DNA of 64,000 nt from Streptococcus sp. S5. GTDB lineage: Bacteria > Bacillota > Bacilli > Lactobacillales > Streptococcaceae. A program made the position numbers and the translations under genes. Below the pieces are notes generated by a model. The model searched no databases, was not told where the DNA came from, and saw nothing but the letters and a program-made list of their open reading frames with translations. Below are positions 19,050 to 28,027 of this stretch, in pieces (the stretch's first letter is position 1; every line of letters starts with the position of its first letter). The stretch is taken from the NCBI RefSeq assembly GCF_034134805.1, contig NZ_CP139419.1:558001-622000 (forward strand). The letters run 5' to 3'.

Positions 19050-20969
19050 ATGTCAAATACAGAAATTGCAAAGCAGGTCATCGATGCAATCGGTGGGGTT
19101 GAGAACGTTAGCAGTGTTGCTCACTGTGCGACTCGTCTTCGCGTGATGGTAAAAGATGAATCAAAAATCAACAAAGATGTTGTTGAGAACATTGAAAAAG
19201 TACAAGGTGCTTTCTTTAACTCAGGTCAATACCAAATCATCTTTGGTACTGGTACTGTAAACAAGATCTATGATGAAGTAGTAGCTCTTGGCTTACCAAC
19301 ATCATCAAAAGATGAAATGAAAGCAGAAGCCGCTAAACAAGGAAACTGGTTCCAACGCGCGATCCGTACCTTTGGAGACGTTTTTGTTCCAATTCTACCA
19401 GCAATTGTTGCGACTGGATTGTTTATGGGGATTCGTGGTGCCATTGCTCAAGACCAGGTTTTGGCTTTGTTTGGCACAACAGCAGATGCATTTAAATCTA
19501 CTGATTTTTATACCTATTCAACAATTTTAACTGATACCGCGTTTGCCTTCTTCCCAGCCTTGATTTCATGGTCTGCATTCCGAGTATTCGGAGGAAATCC
19601 TGTTCTTGGGATTGTAATTGGTTTGATGATGGTTAGTCCGACACTTCCAAATGCGTGGGTTGTAGCGGAAGATCCTTCTAAAGCAGCAACATACTTTGGT
19701 ATCTTCCATCATGTGGTTGGATTCCAGAACTCAGTTCTTCCCGCTTTCTTCGTTGGTCTAATTGGTGCGAAACTTGAAAAGTGGCTCCATAAGAAAATTC
19801 CAGATGTCTTAGATTTGTTATTGGTTCCATTATTCACATTGACAATCATGTCATTCCTCGCTTTGTTTATTATTGGTCCATTCTTCCACAGTATCGAAGA
19901 ATATGTACTAAATGTAACTAAGTTTATTTTGAATTTACCATTTGGTCTTGCAGGTCTTCTTATTGGTGGCGTTCATCAGTTGATTGTCGTTACCGGCGTC
20001 CATCATATCTTTAATCTTCTTGAATCACAATTAATTACTGCAGATAAAAAAGATCCATTTAATGCAATTATTACAGCGGCTATGACTGCACAAGCTGGAG
20101 CTACTTTAGCAGTGGCAGTGAAATCTAAATCTCAAAAAGTGAAAGCTCTAGCATTTCCTGCAACTATCTCTGCCTTGTTAGGTATTACTGAGCCTGCAAT
20201 CTTTGGTGTAAACTTGCGTTATGTGAAACCATTCGTTATTGCTTTGGGAGCAGGTGCAGTAGGTGGTTGGATTGCATCTATGTTAAATCTTGCTGGTACA
20301 GGATTTGGTATTACAATTATTCCAGGAACGCTTCTCTATCTAAACGGTCAATTATTGAAATATGTATTTATGGTTGTATTTACAACTGCCCTAAGTTTCG
20401 GTTTGACTTATATGTTTGGTTATGAAGATGAAGCTTCATCAGTTCCTGCAGAGGACAAAGAAGCAGAAGCTATTATTGAAGAAGAAACAACTGGAGCTCT
20501 TCCAGCATCTCTTCAAGACGAAACCATTATCTCTCCGATCGTTGGTCAAGCTGTTGCTTTGTCTGATGTGAATGATCCTGTCTTCTCAAGTGGAGCGATG
20601 GGACAAGGAATTGCCATCAAACCAACTGAAGGCGTTGTCTATGCACCAGCTGATGCTGAAGTAACCATTGCTTTTGCAACTGGTCACGCTTACGGTTTGA
20701 AGACCGCTAATGGTGCTGAAATCTTGATCCACGTTGGGATTGATACCGTATCAATGAACGGTGAAGGATTTGATCAAAAAGTAGCTCAAGGTGATAAAGT
20801 GAAAGCTGGTGATGTCCTTGGTACATTTGATGCAGCGAAAATTGCCGCAGCTGGTCTTGAAGACACAACTATGGTGATCGTCACTAACACAGCTGACTAT
20901 GCTTCTGTCACACCTGTTGCAACTGGATCTGTTGCGAAGGGTGATGCGATCATCGAAGTCAAAGCTTAA
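19050..20969 (+). CDS. scrA: Sucrose-specific PTS enzyme IIBCA
   Basis: 639 residues in one chain. EIIB (1-90) with phosphorylated Cys26 in HCATRLRV; EIIC (about 100-460) with about ten membrane helices (GVHQLIVVTGVHHIFN, TEPAIFGVN); acidic linker; EIIA (about 495-639) with the accepting His561 in EILIHVGIDT. Takes up sucrose as sucrose-6-P for ScrB. RBS AAGGAG. Followed by its own terminator, so scrK is transcribed separately. Confidence 0.97.
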   Translation: MSNTEIAKQVIDAIGGVENVSSVAHCATRLRVMVKDESKINKDVVENIEKVQGAFFNSGQYQIIFGTGTVNKIYDEVVALGLPTSSKDEMKAEAAKQGNWFQRAIRTFGDVFVPILPAIVATGLFMGIRGAIAQDQVLALFGTTADAFKSTDFYTYSTILTDTAFAFFPALISWSAFRVFGGNPVLGIVIGLMMVSPTLPNAWVVAEDPSKAATYFGIFHHVVGFQNSVLPAFFVGLIGAKLEKWLHKKIPDVLDLLLVPLFTLTIMSFLALFIIGPFFHSIEEYVLNVTKFILNLPFGLAGLLIGGVHQLIVVTGVHHIFNLLESQLITADKKDPFNAIITAAMTAQAGATLAVAVKSKSQKVKALAFPATISALLGITEPAIFGVNLRYVKPFVIALGAGAVGGWIASMLNLAGTGFGITIIPGTLLYLNGQLLKYVFMVVFTTALSFGLTYMFGYEDEASSVPAEDKEAEAIIEEETTGALPASLQDETIISPIVGQAVALSDVNDPVFSSGAMGQGIAIKPTEGVVYAPADAEVTIAFATGHAYGLKTANGAEILIHVGIDTVSMNGEGFDQKVAQGDKVKAGDVLGTFDAAKIAAAGLEDTTMVIVTNTADYASVTPVATGSVAKGDAIIEVKA

Positions 20970-20985
20970 TCGAAAAATAAGTTCT

Positions 20986-21025
20986 CAAGGACTGGTCTAT
21001 CATCTCCAGTCCTTGAATTTTATTT
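20986..21025 (+). terminator. scrA terminator
   Basis: CAAGGACTGG/CCAGTCCTTG hairpin followed by AATTTTATTT. Confidence 0.8.
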
Positions 21026-21127
21026 CTCAAAAAAAGTGTGTTTTTTCTTTAGAGAAGAGAAAAAGATTGACTACAAAATATGCTATAATAAATACAGGAT
21101 ATTTTTCATAATAAAAAAGGAGCCAAC

Positions 21128-22027
21128 ATGACAAAATTATATGGAAGTTTGGAAGCTGGCGGTACAAAATTTGTTTGTGCAGTTGGTGATGAAAACTATA
21201 ATGTTGTGGAAAAAGTACAATTTCCAACAACCAAGCCAATTGAGACGATTGATAAGTGTATTGAATTTTTCTCAAAATTTGAGGATCTAGTTGGGCTTGC
21301 GATTGGATCATTTGGACCAATTGATATCGATCCAAATTCAAACACTTATGGTTTCATCACAACGACTCCAAAACCAAATTGGGCCAATGTAGATATCGTT
21401 GGGGCTTTCCGTCGTGCCTTGAATGTACCTATCTATTTCACAACAGATGTAAATAGTTCTGCCTATGGAGAAGTAGTCGCACGCAATAACGCGGGTGGCC
21501 ATATCGAAAACTTGGTTTACTATACAATCGGAACAGGAATCGGAGCTGGTGTCATCCAACGTGGCGAGTTTATCGGGGGAGCTGGACACCCAGAAATGGG
21601 GCACTACTATGTGGCTCAACACCCAATGGATGTGGAAAAAGAATTCAAGGGTGTTTGTCCTTTCCACAATGGCTGTTTGGAAGGTCTTGCGGCTGGTCCT
21701 AGTCTCGAAGCTCGTACGGGTATTCGTGGGGAAAACATTGAACTCAACAGCAATGTATGGGATATTCAAGCCTACTACATCGCACAAGCAGCAGTGAATG
21801 CGACAGTTACCTTCCGCCCAGACGTCGTTGTCTTTGGAGGGGGAGTAATGGCTCAACAACATATGTTAGATCGTGTTCGCACGAAATTTACTGCCCTCTT
21901 GAACGGTTACCTCCCTGTACCAGATGTGAGAGATTATATTGTGACACCTGCAGTTGCCGGCAATGGTTCAGCGACCTTGGGGAACTTTGTCCTTGCAAAA
22001 GAAGTGAGCGAAAAGCTTAAAAAATAA
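21128..22027 (+). CDS. scrK: ROK-family fructokinase
   Basis: 299 residues. Phosphorylates the fructose freed by ScrB. N-terminal phosphate loop LEAGGTKFVCAVG (8-20), catalytic DVNSSAYGE, and the ROK zinc motif running through GHPEMGHYY...CPFHNGCLEGLAAGPS. An extended -10 TGCTATAAT at 21084-21089 lies 38 bp before the ATG; RBS AAAGGAG. It completes the scrR-scrB/scrA-scrK sucrose locus. A repeat A copy in reverse orientation starts 38 bp after the stop. Confidence 0.95.
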   Translation: MTKLYGSLEAGGTKFVCAVGDENYNVVEKVQFPTTKPIETIDKCIEFFSKFEDLVGLAIGSFGPIDIDPNSNTYGFITTTPKPNWANVDIVGAFRRALNVPIYFTTDVNSSAYGEVVARNNAGGHIENLVYYTIGTGIGAGVIQRGEFIGGAGHPEMGHYYVAQHPMDVEKEFKGVCPFHNGCLEGLAAGPSLEARTGIRGENIELNSNVWDIQAYYIAQAAVNATVTFRPDVVVFGGGVMAQQHMLDRVRTKFTALLNGYLPVPDVRDYIVTPAVAGNGSATLGNFVLAKEVSEKLKK

Positions 22028-22065
22028 GAAGCAATTGTCTCTTAGAGGTTAGAAACAAGAGCGAG

Positions 22066-22240
22066 GAGGCTGGGACAAAAGTCCTAGCCTCTCAATTATT
22101 TTTGGATTGTCGAGCAAGACGCAGTGGTTGAGTGGGCTCTACTATGCTGATTTCATCAGCTTTTACAGCCCTACTCAACTGTGCGGAGGTGGGACGACGA
22201 AATCGAATTCTAACGAATTACCGATTTCTGTCCCACTCTC
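22066..22240 (-). repeat. Repeat A, copy 2 (reverse orientation)
   Basis: The only inverted one of the five copies; reads as the others on the minus strand with one or two changes. It lies between scrK and the deformylase-like gene, where its terminator-like end faces scrK. On the plus strand it holds an ATG-started frame that runs without a stop into the next gene. Confidence 0.9.
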
Positions 22241-22274
22241 TTCTTTCGTCTATCTATCAAGAAGTGAGGAAGGA

Positions 22275-22685
22275 ATGAAAAAGAATATTGTAAAGGATGT
22301 CTTATTCTTGGGTCAAAAGTCAGAAGAAGCGACACCTGAGGATCGCACCTTGGCTTTGGATTTGCAGGACACCTTAAATGCTCATCTCCTTGAGTGTGTT
22401 GGTTTAGCGGCTAATATGATCGGGGTGAAAAAACGGGCGATTATCATCCGAATAGGAAGTGAAAATTTGGTCCTGTTTAATCCTGTTCTCCTTGAAAAGA
22501 AAAAACCTTACCAAACAGAGGAAGGATGCTTGTCCTTGGTAGGGAGTCGGCCGACCACCCGTTATGAGGAGATTACAGTGACCTATCGAGATGTGAATTG
22601 GAATGCAAAAACAATTCATTTGTCAGGCTTTCCGGCCCAGATCTGTCAGCACGAAATGGATCATCTAGAAGGCATTATTATCTAG
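22275..22685 (+). CDS. Peptide deformylase-like protein (DefB/PDF-like)
   Basis: 136 residues with the three deformylase motifs: CVGLAANMIG (usual GxGLAAxQ, here with Met in place of Gln), EEGCLS with the metal Cys, and QHEMDHLEG with both metal His and the catalytic Glu. Gram-positives often carry such a second, diverged copy besides the essential Def. The start at 22275 has GAGGAAGG before it; the frame is open 56 codons upstream through repeat A, which I treat as non-coding. The changed first motif could reduce deformylase activity (inference). Confidence 0.82.
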   Translation: MKKNIVKDVLFLGQKSEEATPEDRTLALDLQDTLNAHLLECVGLAANMIGVKKRAIIIRIGSENLVLFNPVLLEKKKPYQTEEGCLSLVGSRPTTRYEEITVTYRDVNWNAKTIHLSGFPAQICQHEMDHLEGIII

Positions 22686-22693
22686 AAGTCATT

Positions 22694-22721
22694 AATGGAG
22701 TCGATTGGGCTCCATTTTTTT
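22694..22721 (+). terminator. Terminator of the deformylase-like gene
   Basis: AATGGAG-TCGATTGGG-CTCCATT with T-tract. Confidence 0.7.
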
Positions 22722-22807
22722 AGTTCTTATAGAAACTTTTTTCTTGACAGGGATCTTTTTTGTGCTAAAATAGTTCTCATAGTAACTTTAAGGTTCTTAT
22801 GAGAACT
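22722..22807 (+). promoter_or_regulatory. MarR-regulated promoter with three operator copies
   Basis: TTGACA (22744-22749), 16-bp spacer, TAAAAT (22766-22771). Three related 16-bp sites: AGTTCTTATAGAAACT (22722), AGTTCTCATAGTAACT (22772) and GGTTCTTATGAGAACT (22792). The second and third begin 20 bp apart, two helical turns, and cover the start of transcription. Confidence 0.75.
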
Positions 22808-22820
22808 ATTTGGAGGAATG

Positions 22821-23267
22821 ATGGAAAAGCCATTACAAGAATTAAAAAAAATTGGCCATCTCATTCACCTCATGGTGGAAAGAGAGGCCAAGAAGAGAGG
22901 GTTTGAATTTAGCGCAGGACCACAAGGTCAGGTATTGAGATTCTTATCTCATCGTGAAAAGGAGGGAAAAGTGACCTTAATTCGGGATGTTGAACAGGAA
23001 CTTCATATCACAAAATCCGTGACCAGTAATCTGATCAAGCGAATGGAGAAAAATGGGTTTATTTATTTAGAGGCTAGTCCGACCGATAAACGGGCCAAGT
23101 ATGTCTACCTAACAGACAGTGTGAAAGCCAATTTGAATGACATGAAGCAATTCTTTGAAGAGGTAGAACGGAGTCTAGTAGCGGGTGTATCAGAAGAAGA
23201 ATTGGCTATCTTTTTCAAGGTTATGCATCAATTTTATGAGAATATGAAAAAAAGGAGCGAGGAATGA
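22821..23267 (+). CDS. MarR-family transcriptional regulator
   Basis: 148 residues with the MarR winged helix: VTLIRDVEQELHITKSVTSNLIKRMEKNGFI (about 53-83) and wing SPTDKRAKYVYLT. The second of two adjacent ATGs is preferred because GGAGG lies 4 bp before it. It precedes and overlaps (ATGA) the first of two ABC exporter genes, the usual layout for local repression relieved by a drug or metabolite. It probably represses its own operon via the three sites upstream. Confidence 0.93.
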   Translation: MEKPLQELKKIGHLIHLMVEREAKKRGFEFSAGPQGQVLRFLSHREKEGKVTLIRDVEQELHITKSVTSNLIKRMEKNGFIYLEASPTDKRAKYVYLTDSVKANLNDMKQFFEEVERSLVAGVSEEELAIFFKVMHQFYENMKKRSEE

Positions 23268-25066
23268 TCAATATATTTCGGCGCTTAACCGCCAAAGAAT
23301 GGGGCGTGATTGCCCTTAGTACGGTCTTTATCTGTCTGGCAGTTTGGATGGATTTAAAGACCCCGGAATACTTGTCCGATATTACGACCCTCTTAGCTAA
23401 GGAGGGGACCAAGGTTTCTGATATCATGGAGCCAGGGAGTAAGATGTTGCTCTTCTCTTTTGGAAGCTTTTTGATGGCAGTTCTTGTGGGCTTTTTGGCT
23501 TCACGAGTCGCTGCCAGCTTTACGACGCGGCTTCGAGGAGAGATTTTCCACCAGGTGATGGATTACTCTGATGCAGAGATCAAGAAATTCTCCGTTCCCT
23601 CTCTCTTGACTCGGACGACCAATGATTTGACCCAGTTACAAATCATGATTGTCATGGGGATGCAGGTCGTGACGCGTGGGCCTATTATGGCGATTTGGGC
23701 CTTGACCAAGATTTGGGGCAAGAGCAGTGCCTGGACAACTTCTGTTGGGATTGCGGTCTTGATGGTCTTGATTCTGCTTTCTGTTCTGGTTCTGATTGCC
23801 TTTCCACGCCAGCAAAAGGTTCAAGGTTTGACCGATGCCTTGAATGCGACGACACGGGAGAGTTTGACTGGGGTGCGGGTCGTTCGCGCCTACAATGCGG
23901 AAGCGTATCAAAATGAGAAATTCCAGGCTGAAAACAAGGGCTTAACCCGTCTAAATCTCTTTGTTTATCGTTTGATGTCTCTGATGAACCCTGTCATGAC
24001 AGTGGTATCAAGTGGCTTGACCCTTGCTATCTACTGGATTGGGGCGCACTTGATCAATGATATCGCCATGCCAAAAGATCCTACAAAGATCTTCACCAGT
24101 CCTGCATTAGCGGATCGGACCAAGGTCTTCTCAGATATGATCACCTTTTCTTCTTACGCCATGCAGGTTGTCGTTGGCTTTATGATGATGGTGGCCATCT
24201 TGATTATTCTTCCTCGTGCACTAGTATCCGCAAAACGGATTAATCAGGTCTTGGCTCTTGAACCGTCTGTAGCCTTCCCAAGTGAGTCAAAAGAAACAAC
24301 AGGCCAAGCAGGTACAGTAGAATTTCAAGATGTTTCCTTCCGCTATGGACGGACTTCCCGTGCGGTGATTGAACATGTGACCTTCTCAGCTCAGAAAGGA
24401 CAAACTGTTGCCTTCATCGGATCAACTGGTTCTGGTAAATCCACTTTGGTCAATTTAATCCCACGTTTTTACGATGCGACAGAAGGAAAGATCTTAGTGG
24501 ATGGCGTCAATGTCAAGGGCTATAGCCACCAAGAATTGAACAATAAAGTCGGCTACATTCCCCAAAAAGCAGTGCTCTTCAGTGGCACTATTCGCTCCAA
24601 TATGGAATTTGGAGAAAGTAGTCAAGGAAAATTAGAGGATGAAGCTATTTGGAAAGCTCTTGAATTGGCCCAAGCCAAAGAGTTTGTTGCCACAAAAGAG
24701 AAGGACTTGGATACAGAAGTAGCGCAAGGAGGAAGCAACTTCTCTGGAGGACAACGTCAACGTTTGGCCATTGCGCGTGCCCTTGCACGCAAGCCCGAGA
24801 TCCTCATCTTTGATGATTCCTTCTCAGCCCTGGATTATAAAACGGATCGTATCTTGCGACAAGCCCTAAAAGAAGAGTTGGCAGATACGACCAAATTGAT
24901 CGTTGCCCAACGGATTTCGACCATTATGGATGCGGATTTGATTTTGGTCCTGGATCAAGGGAAGGTCGTCGGTCAAGGTACCCACAAGGAATTGCTTGCG
25001 ACCAATGAAGTCTATCAAGAAATTGCCTATTCACAATTGTCTAAGGAGGAGTTGGAACATGCATAA
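23264..25066 (+). CDS. Heterodimeric ABC exporter, half with degenerate catalytic residue
   Basis: 600 residues: six-helix exporter domain (about 1-330) plus ATPase (about 345-590). Walker A GSTGSGKST (about 386), signature FSGGQRQR (about 492), Walker B ILIFDDS (about 512) where Asp replaces the usual catalytic Glu. The partner encoded next has a normal Glu but a changed signature, the complementary pattern of asymmetric exporters such as BmrCD, LmrCD and PatAB. Likely exports drugs, peptides or lipids across the membrane. Overlaps marR by 4 bp and the partner by 8 bp. Confidence 0.92.
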   Translation: MINIFRRLTAKEWGVIALSTVFICLAVWMDLKTPEYLSDITTLLAKEGTKVSDIMEPGSKMLLFSFGSFLMAVLVGFLASRVAASFTTRLRGEIFHQVMDYSDAEIKKFSVPSLLTRTTNDLTQLQIMIVMGMQVVTRGPIMAIWALTKIWGKSSAWTTSVGIAVLMVLILLSVLVLIAFPRQQKVQGLTDALNATTRESLTGVRVVRAYNAEAYQNEKFQAENKGLTRLNLFVYRLMSLMNPVMTVVSSGLTLAIYWIGAHLINDIAMPKDPTKIFTSPALADRTKVFSDMITFSSYAMQVVVGFMMMVAILIILPRALVSAKRINQVLALEPSVAFPSESKETTGQAGTVEFQDVSFRYGRTSRAVIEHVTFSAQKGQTVAFIGSTGSGKSTLVNLIPRFYDATEGKILVDGVNVKGYSHQELNNKVGYIPQKAVLFSGTIRSNMEFGESSQGKLEDEAIWKALELAQAKEFVATKEKDLDTEVAQGGSNFSGGQRQRLAIARALARKPEILIFDDSFSALDYKTDRILRQALKEELADTTKLIVAQRISTIMDADLILVLDQGKVVGQGTHKELLATNEVYQEIAYSQLSKEELEHA

Positions 25067-26819
25067 AACAAAACAAGAATCGTCCCTTTGGAGACAACTT
25101 TCTCCCTATTTGAAGGGCTTCCACCTATTTTTCCTAGTTGCTATCCTCTTTTCGGTCGTATCGAGTATTATCACGGTTATTGGACCGGATAAATTAAAAG
25201 AAATCACGGATACTATCACAAAAGGGATGGGAGGAGTCATTGATATTGACAAGATCACTTCGATTGCTCTGACCTTAGCCATCCTTTATGGAGTTGGAGC
25301 ACTAGTGTCCTACAGCAGTAGCTTCATTATCTCAACGATGATTCAGCGCTTCGCAGAACGCTTGCGCAATGCCATCGCTGAAAAGATCAATCGTGTACCC
25401 CTCCAATATTTTGATAGTCACGAACAAGGAGATACCTTGTCTCGTGTGACCAATGACGTGGATTTGATGACCCAATCCTTTAACCAAAGCTTGGTTCAAA
25501 TGGTCTCCTCTATCGTCTTATTGATCGGCTCCATCTTCATGATGTTTAAGACGGACTGGCACTTAGCTGTCACAGCGATTGTATCCGTCTTTGCTGGCTT
25601 TGCTCTTTCTAGCATCATTATGGTCAAGAGTCAGCCTTTGTTTAAACAGCAACAAGATAATCTTGCCAAAGTTTCAGGCTATGTTGAAGAAATCTATAGT
25701 GGCCACAATGTTGTTATTTCCTATAATGGCCGCCATCAAGCTAAAGATCATTTTGATGCCATCAACCAAGATTTGTACCATAGCATGTGGAAATCCCAAT
25801 TCTTCTCTGGGATCATGATGCCCTTGATGCAGTTTGTAGGGAATTTCGGCTATGTCATGGTCTGTATCGTTGGGGCTGTCCTCACCATTAATGGAGACAT
25901 TACCATCGGGACAATTGTGGCCTTTATGACCTATGTCCGCATCTTTACCCAACCAATTGGTCAAATGGCCCAAGGAATTACCCAATTGCAATCAGCCAGT
26001 GCTGCTATGGGGCGTGTCTTTGAATTCTTAGACGAAGAAGAAATGGAAGACGAATCCCAAAAAACACGTCAATTGGAAACACCAAAAGGTCATGTCACCT
26101 TTGAGCATGTTCGCTTTGGCTATTCACCAGACAAGACTATTATCCATGACTTTACAGCTGAAGCCAAACCGGGGCAAAAAGTGGCCATTGTTGGTCCGAC
26201 AGGTGCAGGTAAGACGACCATGGTCAATCTCTTGATGCGTTTTTACGACATTCAAGCTGGTAAAATTACCATCGATGGTGTGGATACTAAGGCCATGAGC
26301 CGAGAAGAAGTTCATGATGCCTTTTCGATGGTCTTGCAAGATACCTGGCTATTTGAGGGGACCATTCGAGAAAACCTGGTCTTCAATCAAACGGATATTT
26401 CAGACGAAGCGGTGGAAGCAGCAACACGAGCTGTTGGGGTCCATCACTTTATTCGGACCTTGCCGAATGGTTATGACACCGTGCTAGATGATTCTGTCAC
26501 CTTGTCCGTCGGTCAAAAGCAACTCTTGACCATTGCGCGTGCCCTCTTGAAGGATGCCCCGCTCCTCATCTTGGATGAAGCAACCTCATCTGTCGATACC
26601 CGTACAGAAGAGTTGATTCAAAAAGCCATGGACAAACTCATGGAAGGCCGGACCTCCTTTGTCATTGCCCATCGCTTGTCCACTATCCGTAATGCGGATC
26701 TGATTCTCGTGATGAAAGATGGAAATATTATCGAGCAGGGTAACCACCAAGAACTCATGAGCCAAAATGGCTTCTATGCCGATCTCTACAATAGCCAATT
26801 CACAGAAGAAGTAGCGTAA
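25059..26819 (+). CDS. Heterodimeric ABC exporter, partner half
   Basis: 586 residues: six-helix exporter domain (about 20-330) and ATPase with Walker A GPTGAGKTT (about 379), signature LSVGQKQ (second Gly position is Val) and Walker B LLILDEATSSVD with catalytic Glu. The start MHKTKQES at 25059 follows AAGGAGGA and overlaps the first half gene by 8 bp; upstream in-frame ATGs lie inside that gene. Works as an obligate dimer with the 23264 product (family knowledge). Substrate not determinable from sequence. Confidence 0.92.
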   Translation: MHKTKQESSLWRQLSPYLKGFHLFFLVAILFSVVSSIITVIGPDKLKEITDTITKGMGGVIDIDKITSIALTLAILYGVGALVSYSSSFIISTMIQRFAERLRNAIAEKINRVPLQYFDSHEQGDTLSRVTNDVDLMTQSFNQSLVQMVSSIVLLIGSIFMMFKTDWHLAVTAIVSVFAGFALSSIIMVKSQPLFKQQQDNLAKVSGYVEEIYSGHNVVISYNGRHQAKDHFDAINQDLYHSMWKSQFFSGIMMPLMQFVGNFGYVMVCIVGAVLTINGDITIGTIVAFMTYVRIFTQPIGQMAQGITQLQSASAAMGRVFEFLDEEEMEDESQKTRQLETPKGHVTFEHVRFGYSPDKTIIHDFTAEAKPGQKVAIVGPTGAGKTTMVNLLMRFYDIQAGKITIDGVDTKAMSREEVHDAFSMVLQDTWLFEGTIRENLVFNQTDISDEAVEAATRAVGVHHFIRTLPNGYDTVLDDSVTLSVGQKQLLTIARALLKDAPLLILDEATSSVDTRTEELIQKAMDKLMEGRTSFVIAHRLSTIRNADLILVMKDGNIIEQGNHQELMSQNGFYADLYNSQFTEEVA

Positions 26820-26823
26820 GAAC

Positions 26824-27046
26824 AAGATACAAAGCCCGTAAAATGCACAGTGAAAATAGGAAATTCTTGCAGTGAGACATGCTCACAAGAGAATTTCCTA
26901 TTTTCACACAGCATTTAGGGCGTGTTCAATTCGTGCAATGGCAAGCACAATGGTGCCTTGCCGACACGACTCACTAACTCCTCAGGTGGATAATATCGAT
27001 CCACCTTCGTCCTGTCGCAATTCCAACAAGATACAAAGGGCGTAAC
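26824..27046 (+). repeat. Repeat C, copy 1 (AAGATACAAAG blocks)
   Basis: Two blocks beginning AAGATACAAAG lie at 26824 (continuing CCCGTAAAATGC) and 27028 (continuing GGCGTAAC). Between them are CAGTGAAAATAGGAAAT and GGCGTGTTCAATT. Related pieces recur in inverted orientation at 41854-41989. No coding potential was found in the stretch 26820-27063. Confidence 0.65.
26850..26907 (+). terminator. Long hairpin after the ABC exporter operon
   Basis: GTGAAAATAGGAAATTCTTG pairs with CAAGAGAATTTCCTATTTTCAC (one bulge), with an inner GTGAG/CTCAC stem: about 20 bp plus 5 bp. It starts 31 bp after the stop. No clean T-tract follows, so it may protect the 3' end or act as a terminator. Confidence 0.55.
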
Positions 27047-27063
27047 ATACAAAGTGAAAAAAT

Positions 27064-27238
27064 GAGAGTGGGACAGAAATCGGTAATTCGTTAGAATTCG
27101 ATTTCGTCGTCCCACCTCCGCACAGTTGAGTAGGGCTGTAAAAGCTGATGAAATCAGCGTAGTATAGCCCACTTAACCACTGCGTCTTGCTCGACAATCC
27201 AAAAACAATTAAGAGGCTAGGACTTTTGTCCCAGCCTC
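27064..27238 (+). repeat. Repeat A, copy 3
   Basis: 175 bp, four substitutions from copy 1, including one in the right arm of the GTTGAGT stem that leaves a G-T pair. It follows directly on repeat C, giving a compound repeat region; its terminator-like end faces the PAP2 gene. Confidence 0.9.
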
Positions 27239-27361
27239 ATTTTTTTATCGATAATAGTAATGGAAAAGACGTTTCTTAGAGACAGAAAAATGATAAATCA
27301 TCAGATTTTAGTGATAAATCATGTGAAAAAGAAGAAAGAAAGGATAAAAAAGAAGCCTGGC

Positions 27362-27391
27362 TTGACAGGTTTTCTTAGGATCGCGTATACT
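27362..27391 (+). promoter_or_regulatory. Promoter of the PAP2 gene
   Basis: TTGACA, 18-bp spacer, TATACT. Confidence 0.65.
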
Positions 27392-27428
27392 AGTAGTATA
27401 AAATAAGATGAAAGACAGGAGTGCCAAC

Positions 27429-27944
27429 ATGAAGCCCAATCTTCAAGATTATCCGAAATTTTATCGTTGGCTAACCCTGCCTTTTGCGAGAAAACCACAT
27501 CGTGTGCGGGTCCTTCAAAGGATGAATCGAATCCTGACGTTCGCCATGCCAGGCATCTACGGCCTGGTCTTTTGTTGGCTGTTTTTTAAGAAAACTTCAA
27601 TGGGAGGCATCTGGCCTTTTATCTGGATCCCTGCTTCGGGTTTTGTCTTGTTTAGCCTCTTTCGTCATTGGGTTAATATTCCGAGACCTTATGAGAAATG
27701 GGAGATTCAACCCTTATTGGAAAAGAATTCATCCGGACATTCCTTTCCTAGCCGACATGTTTTTTCGGCCACCATTATCTCCATGTGTGTCTGCCAGTTG
27801 TCGCTTCCGCTAGGAATGTGCTCGATGCTCCTATCTCTTCTATTAGCCCTTGTCCGAGTTCTTGGAGGGGTTCATTATCCCAAGGATGTCCTCGTCGCTT
27901 GGGGATTGGGACTCGTCTGGGGAGGACTCTTTTTGCTGGCTTGA
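27429..27944 (+). CDS. PAP2-family membrane phosphatase
   Basis: 171 residues with about five membrane helices. Phosphatase motifs: IPRPYEKW, SGHSFPSRHVFSA (motif 2) and RVLGGVHYPKDV (motif 3, His as nucleophile, Asp as relay). Family members dephosphorylate undecaprenyl pyrophosphate or phosphatidic acid-type lipids at the outer face. Start at 27429 follows AGGAG by 7 bp; the in-frame ATG at 27408 lies too close to the promoter. Monocistronic. Confidence 0.88.
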   Translation: MKPNLQDYPKFYRWLTLPFARKPHRVRVLQRMNRILTFAMPGIYGLVFCWLFFKKTSMGGIWPFIWIPASGFVLFSLFRHWVNIPRPYEKWEIQPLLEKNSSGHSFPSRHVFSATIISMCVCQLSLPLGMCSMLLSLLLALVRVLGGVHYPKDVLVAWGLGLVWGGLFLLA

Positions 27945-27970
27945 ATGAACAAATTCTTAAAAATTGACCT

Positions 27971-27999
27971 TTGTCTAAGAGCGAGGGATAGTGTATACT
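27971..27999 (+). promoter_or_regulatory. Promoter of GNAT gene at 28028
   Basis: TTGTCT, 17-bp spacer, TATACT. Confidence 0.6.
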
Positions 28000-28027
28000 G
28001 GAAAGTGGACTTAGAATAGGAGAGAAG

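Noticed and set aside
22107..22274. N-terminal extension of the deformylase-like protein through repeat A
   Set aside because: Deformylase-like proteins of this type are about 136 residues, the ATG at 22275 has a good ribosome site, and the extension is repeat sequence.
26982..27197. Open frame of about 45-70 codons on the minus strand of each repeat A copy (MSSKTQWLSGLYYADF...)
   Set aside because: It exists only because the copies are nearly identical; no ribosome site precedes the ATG, and the frame runs through the stems that define the repeat.
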